Below are positions 24,492 to 32,000 of a stretch of 64,000 nucleotides of DNA, in pieces (positions within the stretch are counted from its first letter, which is position 1; the number at the start of each line of letters is the position of its first letter). The DNA lies in assembly GCA_040768905.1 (NCBI GenBank), contig JAXGMA010000001.1:1116001-1180000 (forward strand), read 5' to 3'. The stretch is from SZUA-584 sp040768905. GTDB lineage: Bacteria > Bacillota > Clostridia > Christensenellales > SZUA-584. Made by a program: the position numbers and the translations under genes. The notes under the pieces are model-generated. The model was not told where the DNA came from. It saw only the letters and a list, made by a program, of their open reading frames with translations, and made no database searches.

Positions 24492-25259
24492 CTAGTAGAC
24501 GTTTCTCCCGCTGAAGATATCGATCATCTCCCGCCGCAGGCTGCCTGTGATCTCAAGCCTCTCGCGCGGCGGCAATTCCTGCACATCCCTGTTAAAAAGA
24601 TAATTCTGCAGATCAAGCTCTTTGAGCAGCATCTTTGTGTGGAACAGGTTGGCCTGATAGACGTTGATGTCAATCGCATCATATCGGTCAAGCGTTGGTT
24701 GTGCGATAAAGTTCTGTATGGAAGACATTTCGTGATCTACAAACAGCTTTTTGCCGTCCACATCACGCGTAAAACCTCTGACACGGTAATCCATCGTGAT
24801 GATATCCGAATCAAAGCTGCCGATCAGAAAATCAAGCGTGCGCAGCGGAGTGATCTCGCCGCATGTCGCAACGTCGATATCCACCCGGAACGTCGCGATA
24901 GACGTTTCAGGATGGTATTCCGGGTAGGTATGCACAGTCACATGGCTTTTATCAAGATGCGCGAGCACTGCATCTCCGCGTGTACGAAGCCCCGACATAG
25001 GCTCTTCGGCAATCAAAAATGCCACACTGGCGCCCTGAGGGTCATAGTCCTGTTTGGAAATGCTCAGAACCTGCGCGCTGATCATGGCCGTCACATATTC
25101 GAGTATGCCTGTCAATCGGTCGGAGTTGTATTGTTCATCTATGTACGCAATATAATCGCGCTGTTCTCGCGCGCTTTTTGCGTAACACACATCGAATATA
25201 TTGAAGCTTAATGATTTTGTCAGGTTGTTAAACCCGTAAAGCTTAAGTTTGTTTTCCAT
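24492..25259 (-). CDS. speD: S-adenosylmethionine decarboxylase proenzyme
   Basis: A 255-residue pyruvoyl-dependent enzyme providing decarboxylated SAM for SpeE. It is of the long E. coli-like class: LDKSHVTVHTYPEYHPE near residues 106-122 contains the Lys-Ser self-cleavage site where the serine becomes pyruvoyl. N-terminal LYGFNNLTKSLSFNIFDVCYA is also typical. The frame extends to 25373, but the additional residues would be encoded across the terminator hairpin, so ATG 25259 behind GGAAGGCTGC is preferred. First gene of the polyamine operon. Confidence 0.9.
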   Translation of the reverse strand: MENKLKLYGFNNLTKSLSFNIFDVCYAKSAREQRDYIAYIDEQYNSDRLTGILEYVTAMISAQVLSISKQDYDPQGASVAFLIAEEPMSGLRTRGDAVLAHLDKSHVTVHTYPEYHPETSIATFRVDIDVATCGEITPLRTLDFLIGSFDSDIITMDYRVRGFTRDVDGKKLFVDHEMSSIQNFIAQPTLDRYDAIDINVYQANLFHTKMLLKELDLQNYLFNRDVQELPPRERLEITGSLRREMIDIFSGRNVY

Positions 25260-25317
25260 TTTTCGCAGCCTTCCTTGACGGGGGTGATCTATGATCATCT
25301 TTTCTCCAGCGCCATTT

Positions 25318-25370
25318 AAAAAATATAAAACGCTCAAGTCAAAATGCCTGCCGACATCCGCTTGAGCGTT
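25318..25370 (-). terminator. Rho-independent terminator/attenuator before speD
   Basis: On the minus strand AACGCTCAAG (25370-25361) pairs perfectly with CTTGAGCGTT (25338-25329) over a 22-base loop and is followed by TTATATTTTTT. It lies about 60 bases before the speD start and 120 bases after the leader ORF stop, so transcripts from the upstream promoter must pass it to reach the operon. Confidence 0.8.
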
Positions 25371-25489
25371 CAATCTAAACCTTTGGTTATCTTTATCAGA
25401 ATTTTAAGGCAGAGTCTATATAGCAAGGAATTACTTTTACTACTCTTATTGATTGATTCACAAGCGTGATGTGCGTTATGCACACGGCT

Positions 25490-25642
25490 TTAAGCAGCCA
25501 ACTTCTTTTTGAGCGTGATGCCCAACCAATAAGGCAACAAAGTTGCCATTTCCGGCTTTTGACCCGGCTGTCCGTATGGCCTTGATCTTTCAAAAAGATG
25601 GTCAAAAAATTCATTGCCGACAGCATAGCTGCCCTGCCGCAA
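25490..25642 (-). CDS. Candidate 50-aa leader peptide of the polyamine operon
   Basis: A 50-codon frame starting at TTG 25642, four bases after GGAGG, and ending at TAA 25490. It begins only about 30 bases after the promoter and ends about 120 bases before the terminator. The peptide contains a proline-rich stretch, RPYGQPGQKPEM, and LLPYWLGITLKKKLAA at the end, features compatible with polyamine-sensitive translation. The non-ATG start and lack of a recognised family keep confidence low; the region might instead be a structured non-coding RNA. Confidence 0.4.
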   Translation of the reverse strand: MRQGSYAVGNEFFDHLFERSRPYGQPGQKPEMATLLPYWLGITLKKKLAA

Positions 25643-25675
25643 GGCTCCTCCGCGCCCTTCTTAAGTTACTACTGC

Positions 25676-25704
25676 ATTATAAGCAAAGGTACCGAAAATT
25701 ACAA
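25676..25704 (-). promoter_or_regulatory. Promoter of the polyamine operon leader
   Basis: Minus-strand TTGTAA (25699-25704) and a perfect TATAAT (25676-25681) separated by 17 bases. Transcription would start near 25,669 and give a 5' leader of about 410 nt before speD, containing the leader ORF and the terminator. Confidence 0.75.
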
Positions 25705-25869
25705 GTACTATTTGACTGCCCTGCTTTTTGCACGTTGAACACACACAAATCCAGACACATAGATGCATGAAGTTCGTCTTTTTAAAACAAATATTCTATA
25801 TTCATTTTCGCTGTTAATATATTGGTGGTACTTTTTGCTAGCCATCTTATAAGCACCTGCAATTGAAAA

Positions 25870-26439
25870 TCATATATGCAGGTAACCATAATAATCCATA
25901 ATATCATTAGCAATTTCAGCGATTTCTTTTGGACTTTTATCACAACCATTTTTATACCATAAGCAAACCAAGGAAATAATTGCTGATGCCACAGATTCAA
26001 AATAGTATAGATAATTATCTTCTCTTCCACTTGAATATTTAGCTCTCCATTCACGGAAGCAGCGAGGCCGCCTCATGGATAACATTTTATCAAAGAATGA
26101 AGATTTGGGAGAGCTGAGAACGGCCTTAAAAATATTTGAATTATTATAATAGTATTCAAATAGTTTGTTCAAAGCAGCTTCTAAATTTGGCTTTCCGGAA
26201 TCAAAGTAGAGATCAGTAATGCTTTGAAATTCTTCCAACAGGCTTTCTTCAATATTATTGAATAAGTCATAAATATCTTTATAATGAAGATAAAATGTTC
26301 CGCGATGAATGTCAGCACAAGTTGTAAGCTCAGTAACAGTGATCTCATCCAGATTCTTTAGCTTAAGAAGTTCTAAAAAAGCGGTTTGTATCGAATAAAT
26401 TGTTTTCCGGATTCTCCGTTCTGAAAAATTATTCTTCAT
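25870..26439 (-). CDS. TetR-family transcriptional regulator
   Basis: A 189-residue regulator. The N-terminal 60 residues form a TetR-type helix-turn-helix: TIYSIQTAFLELLKLKNLDEITVTEL, then CADIHRGTFYLHYKDIYDLF (each quoted in part), where GTFYLHYKD is the recognition-helix hallmark. The ligand-binding half is AT-rich and lysine/serine-rich. It is encoded divergently from the DUF1508 gene with about 170 bases between, which probably holds its operator. Low G+C relative to the neighbours suggests acquisition. Ligand unknown. Confidence 0.85.
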   Translation of the reverse strand: MKNNFSERRIRKTIYSIQTAFLELLKLKNLDEITVTELTTCADIHRGTFYLHYKDIYDLFNNIEESLLEEFQSITDLYFDSGKPNLEAALNKLFEYYYNNSNIFKAVLSSPKSSFFDKMLSMRRPRCFREWRAKYSSGREDNYLYYFESVASAIISLVCLWYKNGCDKSPKEIAEIANDIMDYYGYLHI

Positions 26440-26511
26440 TAATGCTCCCGATGATAATGGACATAATTAACTTGAATGTCCCATAAAAGACTTTATTCGC
26501 ACATAAGTTTA

Positions 26512-26539
26512 TTGCTTTATTTTTTAGTTTAAGTATAAT
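26512..26539 (+). promoter_or_regulatory. Promoter of the DUF1508 gene
   Basis: TTGCTT (26512-26517) and TATAAT (26534-26539) with a 16-base spacer, about 70 bases upstream of the DUF1508 start. The TetR-type regulator gene diverges on the other side, so an operator in 26,440-26,560 is likely but no clear palindrome could be picked out by eye. Confidence 0.55.
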
Positions 26540-26608
26540 CTTAATTAATATAATAATCTACACTTGCCACACAGTCCAAATGAAATAATGATAACGGAGG
26601 GTTATGAT

Positions 26609-26980
26609 ATGGGGAAATTTGTCGTTAAGCAGACCAATACAGGTTACAAGTTTGATCTTAAGGCATCCAACGGAGAAACCATTGCGACTTCTGAAGTTTA
26701 TACAACCAGCAGGTCCTGCCTTAAGGGTATCGAAAGCGTGAGAAAGAGTGCGCCTGCCGCGAAGATAGAAGATCAAACAGAAGAAAATTACAAAGCCGTC
26801 ACGAATCCAAAATTTGAAATTTACCTCGACAAAGCAGGCGAATATCGTTTTCGTTTAAAAGCACGGAATGGCGAGAACATCGCGGCTTCTGAAGGTTACA
26901 AGGCAAAGAAAAGTTGTGTGAACGGCATTGAGAGTGTCAAGAAAAATGCCCCTGAGGCTTCTGTGGAAAAAGCAGAATAA
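26609..26980 (+). CDS. YegP-like protein with two DUF1508 repeats
   Basis: A 123-residue protein made of two similar halves. Each has the DUF1508 pattern: KFVVKQTNTGYKFDLKASNG...IATSEVYTTSRSCLKGIESVRKSAPAA, then KFEIYLDKAGEYRFRLKARNG...IAASEGYKAKKSCVNGIESVKKNAPEA (segments quoted in part). The repeats start at about residues 3 and 68. The family is widespread, small and of uncertain function. ATG 26609 is chosen because AACGGAGGGTT precedes it. It is followed after 10 bases by a small-protein gene, so the two are likely co-transcribed. Confidence 0.85.
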   Translation: MGKFVVKQTNTGYKFDLKASNGETIATSEVYTTSRSCLKGIESVRKSAPAAKIEDQTEENYKAVTNPKFEIYLDKAGEYRFRLKARNGENIAASEGYKAKKSCVNGIESVKKNAPEASVEKAE

Positions 26981-26990
26981 GGAGAAAATC

Positions 26991-27215
26991 ATGGATATAA
27001 AAGCGAAGGTACAAGAGATTGTTGAGAAAGTAAAAGGCGATAAATCGTTTGCGAAAAAATTTAAATCAAATCCTTTGCAGGCGGTAAAATCTGTGCTTGG
27101 CGTAAACATCCCTGACGACCAGATCAAAGCTGTGATCGATGGTGTGAAAGCTAAGCTTTCATTGGAAAAGGCTGACGGAGTGCTCGGAAGAATTAAGAAC
27201 TTGTTTAAAAAGTAA
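26991..27215 (+). CDS. Small 74-aa protein, helical, leader-peptide-like pattern
   Basis: Starts at ATG 26991 directly behind AAGGAGAAAATC and ends at 27215. It is a lysine-rich helical protein (net basic): MDIKAKVQEIVEKVKGDKSF, then KFKSNPLQAVKSVLGVNIPD (continuing DQIKAVIDGVKAKL). The F-x-x-x-F-x-x-N-P-x-x-A-x-x-x-x-L-G-x-x-I-P-D-D pattern is reminiscent of NHLP/Nif11-type RiPP leader regions, but there is no core peptide rich in Cys/Ser/Thr and no modification enzyme nearby. Family not identified. Confidence 0.7.
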   Translation: MDIKAKVQEIVEKVKGDKSFAKKFKSNPLQAVKSVLGVNIPDDQIKAVIDGVKAKLSLEKADGVLGRIKNLFKK

Positions 27216-27346
27216 ACCGAATATATACAAAATCATATTTTTTTGTTGACCGCCCGTGCATTCTGTTTTTACTGCTGGTGAAATTGCATTCTACCCTTTT
27301 TGTAACAGTTTGTTTGGGCGGCAGTATTATTATTTTAGGGAGTATT

Positions 27347-28381
27347 ATGAGTTTTTTTGATTTCGGAAGTGTTGGAATAGATTTAGGCACAGCGAATGTG
27401 CGTATTCATGTAAAAGGCAAAGGTATCGTTCTTAACGAGCCCACTGTTGTTTCCGTTGATAGAACTAGCGGAAAAATATTGGCAGTCGGAGAAGATGCAC
27501 GATTAATGCTTGATCGAACACCTGAAAACATTGTAGCTGTTCGCCCCTTGAAAGATGGTGTCATCGCTAGCTTTCACGATGCAGAAAGAATGCTGAGATA
27601 CTTTTTAAACAAAGTCTTAGACAAAAGGATATTTTTTAAACCAAATGCCATTGTTTGCGTACCGTCTGGGGTTACTGAAGTCGAAAAAAGATCATTTATC
27701 CAAGTATCGGAGGATGCAGGTATTCATCAAGCTTTTCTTATGGAAGAACCTATCGCAGCAGCAATAGGCGCAGGGCTTGATGTCAGCGCAGCCTATGGAA
27801 ATACGGTCATCGATATAGGTGCCGGGACTACTGACGTTGCCGTTTTTTCACTGGGCAGCATCGTTATCAGCAATTCCAGCAAAACAGCGGGAAATGCATT
27901 TGATGAGGCAATAATTAATTATTTCCGTCGAAATTACGATATGCTCATTGGTGAAAACACAGCTGAGCAAATCAAAATCGATATTGGTTCTGCCGTTGAA
28001 CAGACTGAAAACAAAAAAATTCACATTAATGCAAAAAACCATATCACAGGCCTTCCAAAGACTATTAGTATCAGTACAAACGAAGTGGCCGAAGCGATCA
28101 AAGAACCATTAGACTCGCTTATGGATATGTTGCTTTCTTTTTTCGAACAGGTGCCGCCTGAGCTGTCTGCAGATATTTATGGAAGTGGCGTATGCCTGAC
28201 TGGTGGAGGAGCGCTGTTAAAAGGGCTTGACAGCCTAATTACTAAAAAAACCGGATTAGAATGTGTGATACCGCAAGACCCTATGGCATGTGTCGCTATT
28301 GGAGCAGGAATAGCTGCAGAAAATATTAGCTTGTATTCTCATAGCATGGTTACAGATTATCGCAAGGATGAGTTCTATTGA
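27347..28381 (+). CDS. MreB/Mbl-family actin-like protein
   Basis: A 344-residue bacterial actin. GIDLGTANVRIHVKGKGIVLNEP (in part, about residues 9-31) is phosphate loop 1 and the MreB signature, TVIDIGAGTTDVAVFSLG (about 158-175) is phosphate loop 2, and CLTGGGALLKGLD (about 280-292) the adenosine motif. Start at ATG 27347 behind TTAGGGAGT; the longer frame has no ribosome binding site. It is a paralogue standing alone, without mreC/mreD, in an AT-rich island, so it is more likely an Mbl/MreBH-type accessory copy than the main mreB. Confidence 0.85.
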   Translation: MSFFDFGSVGIDLGTANVRIHVKGKGIVLNEPTVVSVDRTSGKILAVGEDARLMLDRTPENIVAVRPLKDGVIASFHDAERMLRYFLNKVLDKRIFFKPNAIVCVPSGVTEVEKRSFIQVSEDAGIHQAFLMEEPIAAAIGAGLDVSAAYGNTVIDIGAGTTDVAVFSLGSIVISNSSKTAGNAFDEAIINYFRRNYDMLIGENTAEQIKIDIGSAVEQTENKKIHINAKNHITGLPKTISISTNEVAEAIKEPLDSLMDMLLSFFEQVPPELSADIYGSGVCLTGGGALLKGLDSLITKKTGLECVIPQDPMACVAIGAGIAAENISLYSHSMVTDYRKDEFY

Positions 28382-28418
28382 TTCTTCCGAACGACCAAAT
28401 AGCCGTTAAAAACAGTTA

Positions 28419-29177
28419 AATCAGTACCACCGGCTTAGCCGGTGGTATGCTCTAGCCCTATAAGGGCATGTTACCGGCTTGCGCTTGCAAGCGCATTGAA
28501 TCGTTTGCCAACCGCATAATATTCTCTGGCCGACCCTAAAGGGTCTTGTTACTTGCCTTTGTTCGTCGGCTTACCCGTAAACGGGTCAATGTACTCCTTC
28601 ATGCTTATCTGATCTGCGGTGGCGTCTTCCTGTAGCTGCCTTCGGATATATTCCTGCATCCTTTTCGCATTTTTCCCAACCGTATCTACGTAGTATCCTC
28701 TACACCAAAAATGCCTGCTTCCGTATTTGTATTTCAGATTCGCATGCCTATCAAATATTATTAGTGAGCTTTTTCCTTTCAGATACCCCATTACCTGAGA
28801 TACGCTCAATTTCGGCGGTATTCTCACTAGCATATGTACATGATCTGGGCATAGCTCTGCTTCGATTATTTCTATCCCCTTTCTGTCACACAGCTCCCGC
28901 AAGATTTTCCCTATGTCTTTCTTCAGCTTCCCATAGATGACTTGTCTTCTGTATTTCGGCGCAAACACAATGTGATACTTACATTCCCACATAGTATGTG
29001 CTAGACTATTCTTGTCCATTGGACTGCCTCCTTTGTTTTTGATGCGGTCGGCAAACCTCATCATTTTAACATAGGAGGTATTTGCTTGAAGCTAAAGCTC
29101 GCTGTCTTCCCCCGGCATAGCCGGGGGTTTATTTGATTTTGACCGCTTTGCGCTCAAAATCACACTAAAGTGTACAA
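28419..29177. mobile_element. IS200-type insertion sequence, copy 1 (intact)
   Basis: A 759-bp unit repeated at 61126-61883. The repeat borders are sharp: the two copies share AATCAG... to ...GTGTACAA and diverge outside. Subterminal hairpins typical of the IS200/IS605 group are present: taccaccgg-ctta-gccggtggta near 28425-28447 and cccccgg-cata-gccgggg near 29109-29127. A single transposase gene lies on the minus strand and no tnpB is present. Inserted about 38 bases after the mreB-like stop. Confidence 0.88.
28549..29019 (-). CDS. tnpA: IS200-type Y1 transposase TnpA
   Basis: A 156-residue HUH single-strand transposase. The metal-binding HUH motif is in CPDHVHMLV (about residues 55-63), and the catalytic tyrosine is in KRMQEYIRRQLQE (about 127-139). 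N-terminal YHIVFAPKYRRQ is the family hallmark. ATG 29019 is preceded by AAGGAGGCAGTCCA; an upstream in-frame ATG at 29064 lacks such a site. Length matches intact IS200 transposases, so this copy may be active. Confidence 0.93.
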   Translation of the reverse strand: MDKNSLAHTMWECKYHIVFAPKYRRQVIYGKLKKDIGKILRELCDRKGIEIIEAELCPDHVHMLVRIPPKLSVSQVMGYLKGKSSLIIFDRHANLKYKYGSRHFWCRGYYVDTVGKNAKRMQEYIRRQLQEDATADQISMKEYIDPFTGKPTNKGK

Positions 29178-29205
29178 TAAAAAAGCCCCATTTCAAGGGC
29201 TTTTT
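29178..29205. terminator. Terminator of the tRNA operon
   Basis: AAAAAAGCCC and GGGCTTTTTT flank a 7-base loop next to the 3' end of tRNA-Leu. The arms give a T-run on both strands, so the hairpin can stop the leftward tRNA transcript. Confidence 0.75.
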
Positions 29206-29292
29206 TGGTGCCGAAGACCGGACTTGAACCGGTACGGTGTTGCCACCGCGGGATTTTAAGTCCCGTGCGTCTGCCGATTCCGCCACTTCGGC
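29206..29292 (-). tRNA. tRNA-Leu (anticodon UAA)
   Basis: An 87-nt class II tRNA: acceptor GCCGAAG/CTTCGGC, anticodon loop ACTTAAAAT giving UAA, a long variable arm, T-loop GGTTCAAGTCC and an encoded CCA. Last of four tRNAs in a leftward operon. Confidence 0.95.
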
Positions 29293-29325
29293 AAAACGGG
29301 CTTCTTTGTAAGAAGCCCGCAATTT

Positions 29326-29400
29326 TGGAGGCGCCACCCGGATTTGAACCGGGGAATGAAGGTTTTGCAGACCTTGGCCTTACCACTTGGCTATGGCGCC
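29326..29400 (-). tRNA. tRNA-Cys (anticodon GCA)
   Basis: A 75-nt tRNA with acceptor GGCGCCA, anticodon loop TCTGCAAAA giving GCA, T-arm CCGGTTCAAATCCGG and encoded CCA. Third in the tRNA operon. Confidence 0.95.
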
Positions 29401-29480
29401 ATCAATGACCATTGTATTCTATGAGCGTATCTTCATGTTTATCCCCCGCCCTTAACTGGACGAGGGACACGCACTTTCGC

Positions 29481-29555
29481 TGGAGCGGAAGACGGGATTC
29501 GAACCCGCGACTTCGACCTTGGCAAGGTCGCACTCTACCACTGAGTCACTCCCGC
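29481..29555 (-). tRNA. tRNA-Gly (anticodon GCC)
   Basis: A 75-nt tRNA: acceptor GCGGGAG/CTTCCGC (one G-U pair), anticodon loop CTTGCCAAG giving GCC, T-arm CGGGTTCGAATCCCG and encoded CCA. Second in the operon. Confidence 0.95.
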
Positions 29556-29653
29556 ACATCACATAAGGTGCAACTGCCGCTCTTAAACGGGCTTTCAGGC
29601 CCTTCATATCCGGCGCTTAAGGCTGGCGTACACCACGCCTTAAACGGGCAGTT

Positions 29654-29729
29654 TGGTGGGAGCAACAGGGCTCGAACCTGTGACCCTTTGCTTGTAAGGC
29701 AAATGCTCTCCCAGCTGAGCTATGCTCCC
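29654..29729 (-). tRNA. tRNA-Val (anticodon UAC)
   Basis: A 76-nt tRNA: acceptor GGGAGCA/TGCTCCC, anticodon loop CTTACAAG giving UAC, T-arm CAGGTTCGAGCCCTG and encoded CCA. First gene of the leftward tRNA operon. Confidence 0.95.
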
Positions 29730-29765
29730 CCGTCATGCCTTTTCGCCAAATATGAACGCTGCGAT

Positions 29766-29794
29766 ATTGTATAATACACATCGCGCTGTGTCAA
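29766..29794 (-). promoter_or_regulatory. Promoter of the tRNA operon
   Basis: Perfect TTGACA (29789-29794) and TACAAT (29766-29771) on the minus strand with a 17-base spacer, about 37 bases before tRNA-Val. Confidence 0.8.
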
Positions 29795-29899
29795 AATTCA
29801 AGGAATTCGTTTAATGCGATATATTGCCTTTAAGCTTGCGCATTGTTTCATTTTCGCTGATTTACTGGTAATATTGCTTTTAAAGCGCAGCCCAAATTA

Positions 29900-30520
29900 T
29901 TACCGGCGCTTTTCAAGCTCAGCGAACACCTCAGCAGGCGTCAGCCCGCGTTCACAAAGCAGCACAAGCAGGTGGTAGAGAAAGTCCGCACTCTCCGCGC
30001 GAATTTGCTCTGGCGATGCATTTTTTGCTGCAATGATGATTTCAGCCGCTTCCTCCCCTATCTTTTTGCATATCTTGTCGATGCCTTTATCAAAAAGATA
30101 GTTGGTATATGAACCTTCCTTTGGGTTCTTAAGCCTGTCTTTGATGACGGCGAACAATTCATCAATGATGCCGTAGCCGCCTCTATAGTCGCCACTGCCA
30201 AAAAGAGATTCAAAAAAACACGAGTAGTTGTCGGTGTGGCAGGCAGGCCCCTGTTGTTCCACAAGAGCAAGCAGCGTATCGCCGTCGCAGTCGATGCGCA
30301 TTTCTTTGAGTGTCTGAAAATGGCCGGAAGTTTCTCCCTTGCGCCACAACTCTCCGCGGCTGCGCGAATAATATGTCATATCGCCTGTTTGCAGCGTCTT
30401 ATCCAGCGCCTCCCGGTTCATATATGCCAGCATCAGGACGGCGTTCGTCTTAATATCCTGCACCACCACCGGCACAAGGCCTTGTTCATCAAATTTAATG
30501 TCTTTTGTGTTCACCATCAT
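29900..30520 (-). CDS. hisIE: Bifunctional phosphoribosyl-AMP cyclohydrolase / phosphoribosyl-ATP pyrophosphatase
   Basis: A 206-residue fusion catalysing histidine steps 2 and 3. The N-terminal HisI domain (about 1-110) has YMNREAL, YYSRSRGELWRKGETSGH (in part) and the DCDGDTLL metal site plus the zinc ligands in GPACHT. The C-terminal HisE domain (about 115-205) has YLFDKGIDKICKKIGEEAAE (in part) and ESADFLYHLLVLL. Last gene of the his operon, overlapping hisF. The first ATG (30520) is only one base from the AGGAGG, so ATG 30517 or GTG 30514 may be used instead. Confidence 0.95.
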   Translation of the reverse strand: MMVNTKDIKFDEQGLVPVVVQDIKTNAVLMLAYMNREALDKTLQTGDMTYYSRSRGELWRKGETSGHFQTLKEMRIDCDGDTLLALVEQQGPACHTDNYSCFFESLFGSGDYRGGYGIIDELFAVIKDRLKNPKEGSYTNYLFDKGIDKICKKIGEEAAEIIIAAKNASPEQIRAESADFLYHLLVLLCERGLTPAEVFAELEKRR

Positions 30521-31287
30521 TCCTCCTGCAGTCTGACCGGTATGCCTTCTTGCTGCAAATACCGCTTTGCCTGCTCAACTGTGTATTTACCGTAGTGGAA
30601 GATCGACGCCACGAGCAGAGCGTCAGCGCCACCGAGCAGCACAGCGTCGCGAAGATGTTCAAGCGTCCCAGCACCGCCGGATGCGATCACAGGGATACGC
30701 ACAGCGTCTGTCACAGCGCGCGTCATGGGGATGTCGTATCCGTCCTTTGTGCCGTCCGCATCCATGCTGGTCAGCAAGATCTCGCCCGCGCCGCGTTTTT
30801 CCGCCTCCATGGCCCACGCCACAGCGTCGCGTCCAGTGGGTGTCCGCCCGCCGTTGAGGTAGACCTCCCAGCCTTCGCCGTTTGCTTTTTTCTTTGCATC
30901 GATGGCACAAACCACACACTGGCTGCCGAATTTTTCTGCGGCATCCGAAATCAGCGCCGGGTTATTGTATGCGGCCGTATTGACAGAAATCTTGTCTGCA
31001 CCCAAACGCAGTATTTCCCGGAAATCATCAACCGTACGTATGCCGCCTCCTACCGTGAACGGTATGAACACCTGCTCAGCCGTCCGTGCGACCACATCCT
31101 TGATGATGTTTCTTAAGTCTGATGAAGCCGTGATATCCAGAAACACCAGCTCGTCAGCACCCGCTTTGTTGTATGCTTTTGCGAGTTCCACCGGGTCTCC
31201 TGCGTCTTTGATATCCACAAAGTTGACGCCCTTGACCACTCTGCCGTCCTTGACATCAAGGCACGGTATGATCCTTTTTGTCAGCAT
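30517..31287 (-). CDS. hisF: Imidazole glycerol phosphate synthase, cyclase subunit
   Basis: A 256-residue TIM-barrel enzyme forming imidazole glycerol phosphate and AICAR with HisH. IIPCLDVKDGRVVKGVNF (in part) near residues 6-23 holds the catalytic Asp11, FTVGGGIRTVDDF near 77-89 is the phosphate site, and LLTSMDADGTKDGYD near 171-185 contains the second catalytic Asp; VIASGGAGTLEHL follows. Overlaps hisA by seven bases and hisIE by four. Confidence 0.97.
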   Translation of the reverse strand: MLTKRIIPCLDVKDGRVVKGVNFVDIKDAGDPVELAKAYNKAGADELVFLDITASSDLRNIIKDVVARTAEQVFIPFTVGGGIRTVDDFREILRLGADKISVNTAAYNNPALISDAAEKFGSQCVVCAIDAKKKANGEGWEVYLNGGRTPTGRDAVAWAMEAEKRGAGEILLTSMDADGTKDGYDIPMTRAVTDAVRIPVIASGGAGTLEHLRDAVLLGGADALLVASIFHYGKYTVEQAKRYLQQEGIPVRLQEE

Positions 31288-32000
31288 GTCTTCTCTCCTA
31301 TTTCTATCGCGTGCGCAAGGCCTATGCCGCCGGTATAAAGCGCTTTGCCTATGATCACGCCCTGCGCACCCGCATTCTTTACTTCCTCCACATCGGCAGG
31401 CACGCTCATGCCGCCCGATGCGATGATCTCCATCCCAGTTTGATCGACCATCATTCTGAGAGCTTCAATATTCGGCCCTGTGAGCATCCCGTCACGTGTA
31501 ATGTCGGTATAAATAACGGTTCGGATGCCGCGACGTTTCATCTTAATCGCAAGGCTGACCGGGTCTTCACCCGAATCCTTAGCCCAGCCGCGTGTTGCCA
31601 CACGCCCGTCTTTGGCGTCGATGCCAACAGCAATGCGCCCGGGGTATCTTTTCGCAGCCTTTTCCGCAAGATCAGGGTCTTCGACCGCAGCCGTGCCGAT
31701 GATGACGCGCTCGATGCCAAGCGCAAGGCGTTCCTTAATGTCTGCCATATGGCGTATGCCGCCGCCGAGCTGCACAGGTATTTGCACGGCTTCGAGTATG
31801 CTTTTGACCGCTATTTCATTTGCGAATGCCCCGGCAAACGCCGCATCAAGATCAACGACATGCAGAAACTGCGCGCCCTGCCGCTGCCATTCTTTTGCGA
31901 CTGCCGACGGGTCGCCGTATTCCGTTGCCTTATTCATATCACCCATTTCAAGGCGCACGCATACGCCGTTTTTTAAATCTATCGCAGGGTATACCGTCAT
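31281..32000 (-). CDS. hisA: Phosphoribosylformimino-5-aminoimidazole carboxamide ribotide isomerase
   Basis: A 239-residue TIM-barrel isomerase, paralogous to HisF. VYPAIDLKNGVCVRLEMGD (in part, about 3-21) carries the catalytic Asp, QLGGGIRHMADI (about 77-88) and IIASGGMSVPADVEEV are the phosphate loops, and YTDITRDGML near 165-174 holds the second acid. It overlaps hisH by four bases upstream. Length and motifs are ordinary. Confidence 0.97.
   Translation of the reverse strand: MTVYPAIDLKNGVCVRLEMGDMNKATEYGDPSAVAKEWQRQGAQFLHVVDLDAAFAGAFANEIAVKSILEAVQIPVQLGGGIRHMADIKERLALGIERVIIGTAAVEDPDLAEKAAKRYPGRIAVGIDAKDGRVATRGWAKDSGEDPVSLAIKMKRRGIRTVIYTDITRDGMLTGPNIEALRMMVDQTGMEIIASGGMSVPADVEEVKNAGAQGVIIGKALYTGGIGLAHAIEIGEKTC

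Noticed and set aside
25396..25626. A 76-codon minus-strand frame in the polyamine leader
   Set aside because: No ribosome binding site, and it overlaps a better-placed 50-codon frame with a GGAGG site.
28419..28550. Short palindromes (gccctataagggc, gaccctaaagggtc) read as a CRISPR or repeat array
   Set aside because: They are different hairpins within the IS200 end, present once per copy, with no repeat-spacer pattern. I saw no CRISPR array in the window.
29820..29899. GGTAATA...TATTACC inverted repeat after hisIE as a terminator
   Set aside because: The arms are short, overlap the hisIE stop and are not followed by a T-run.
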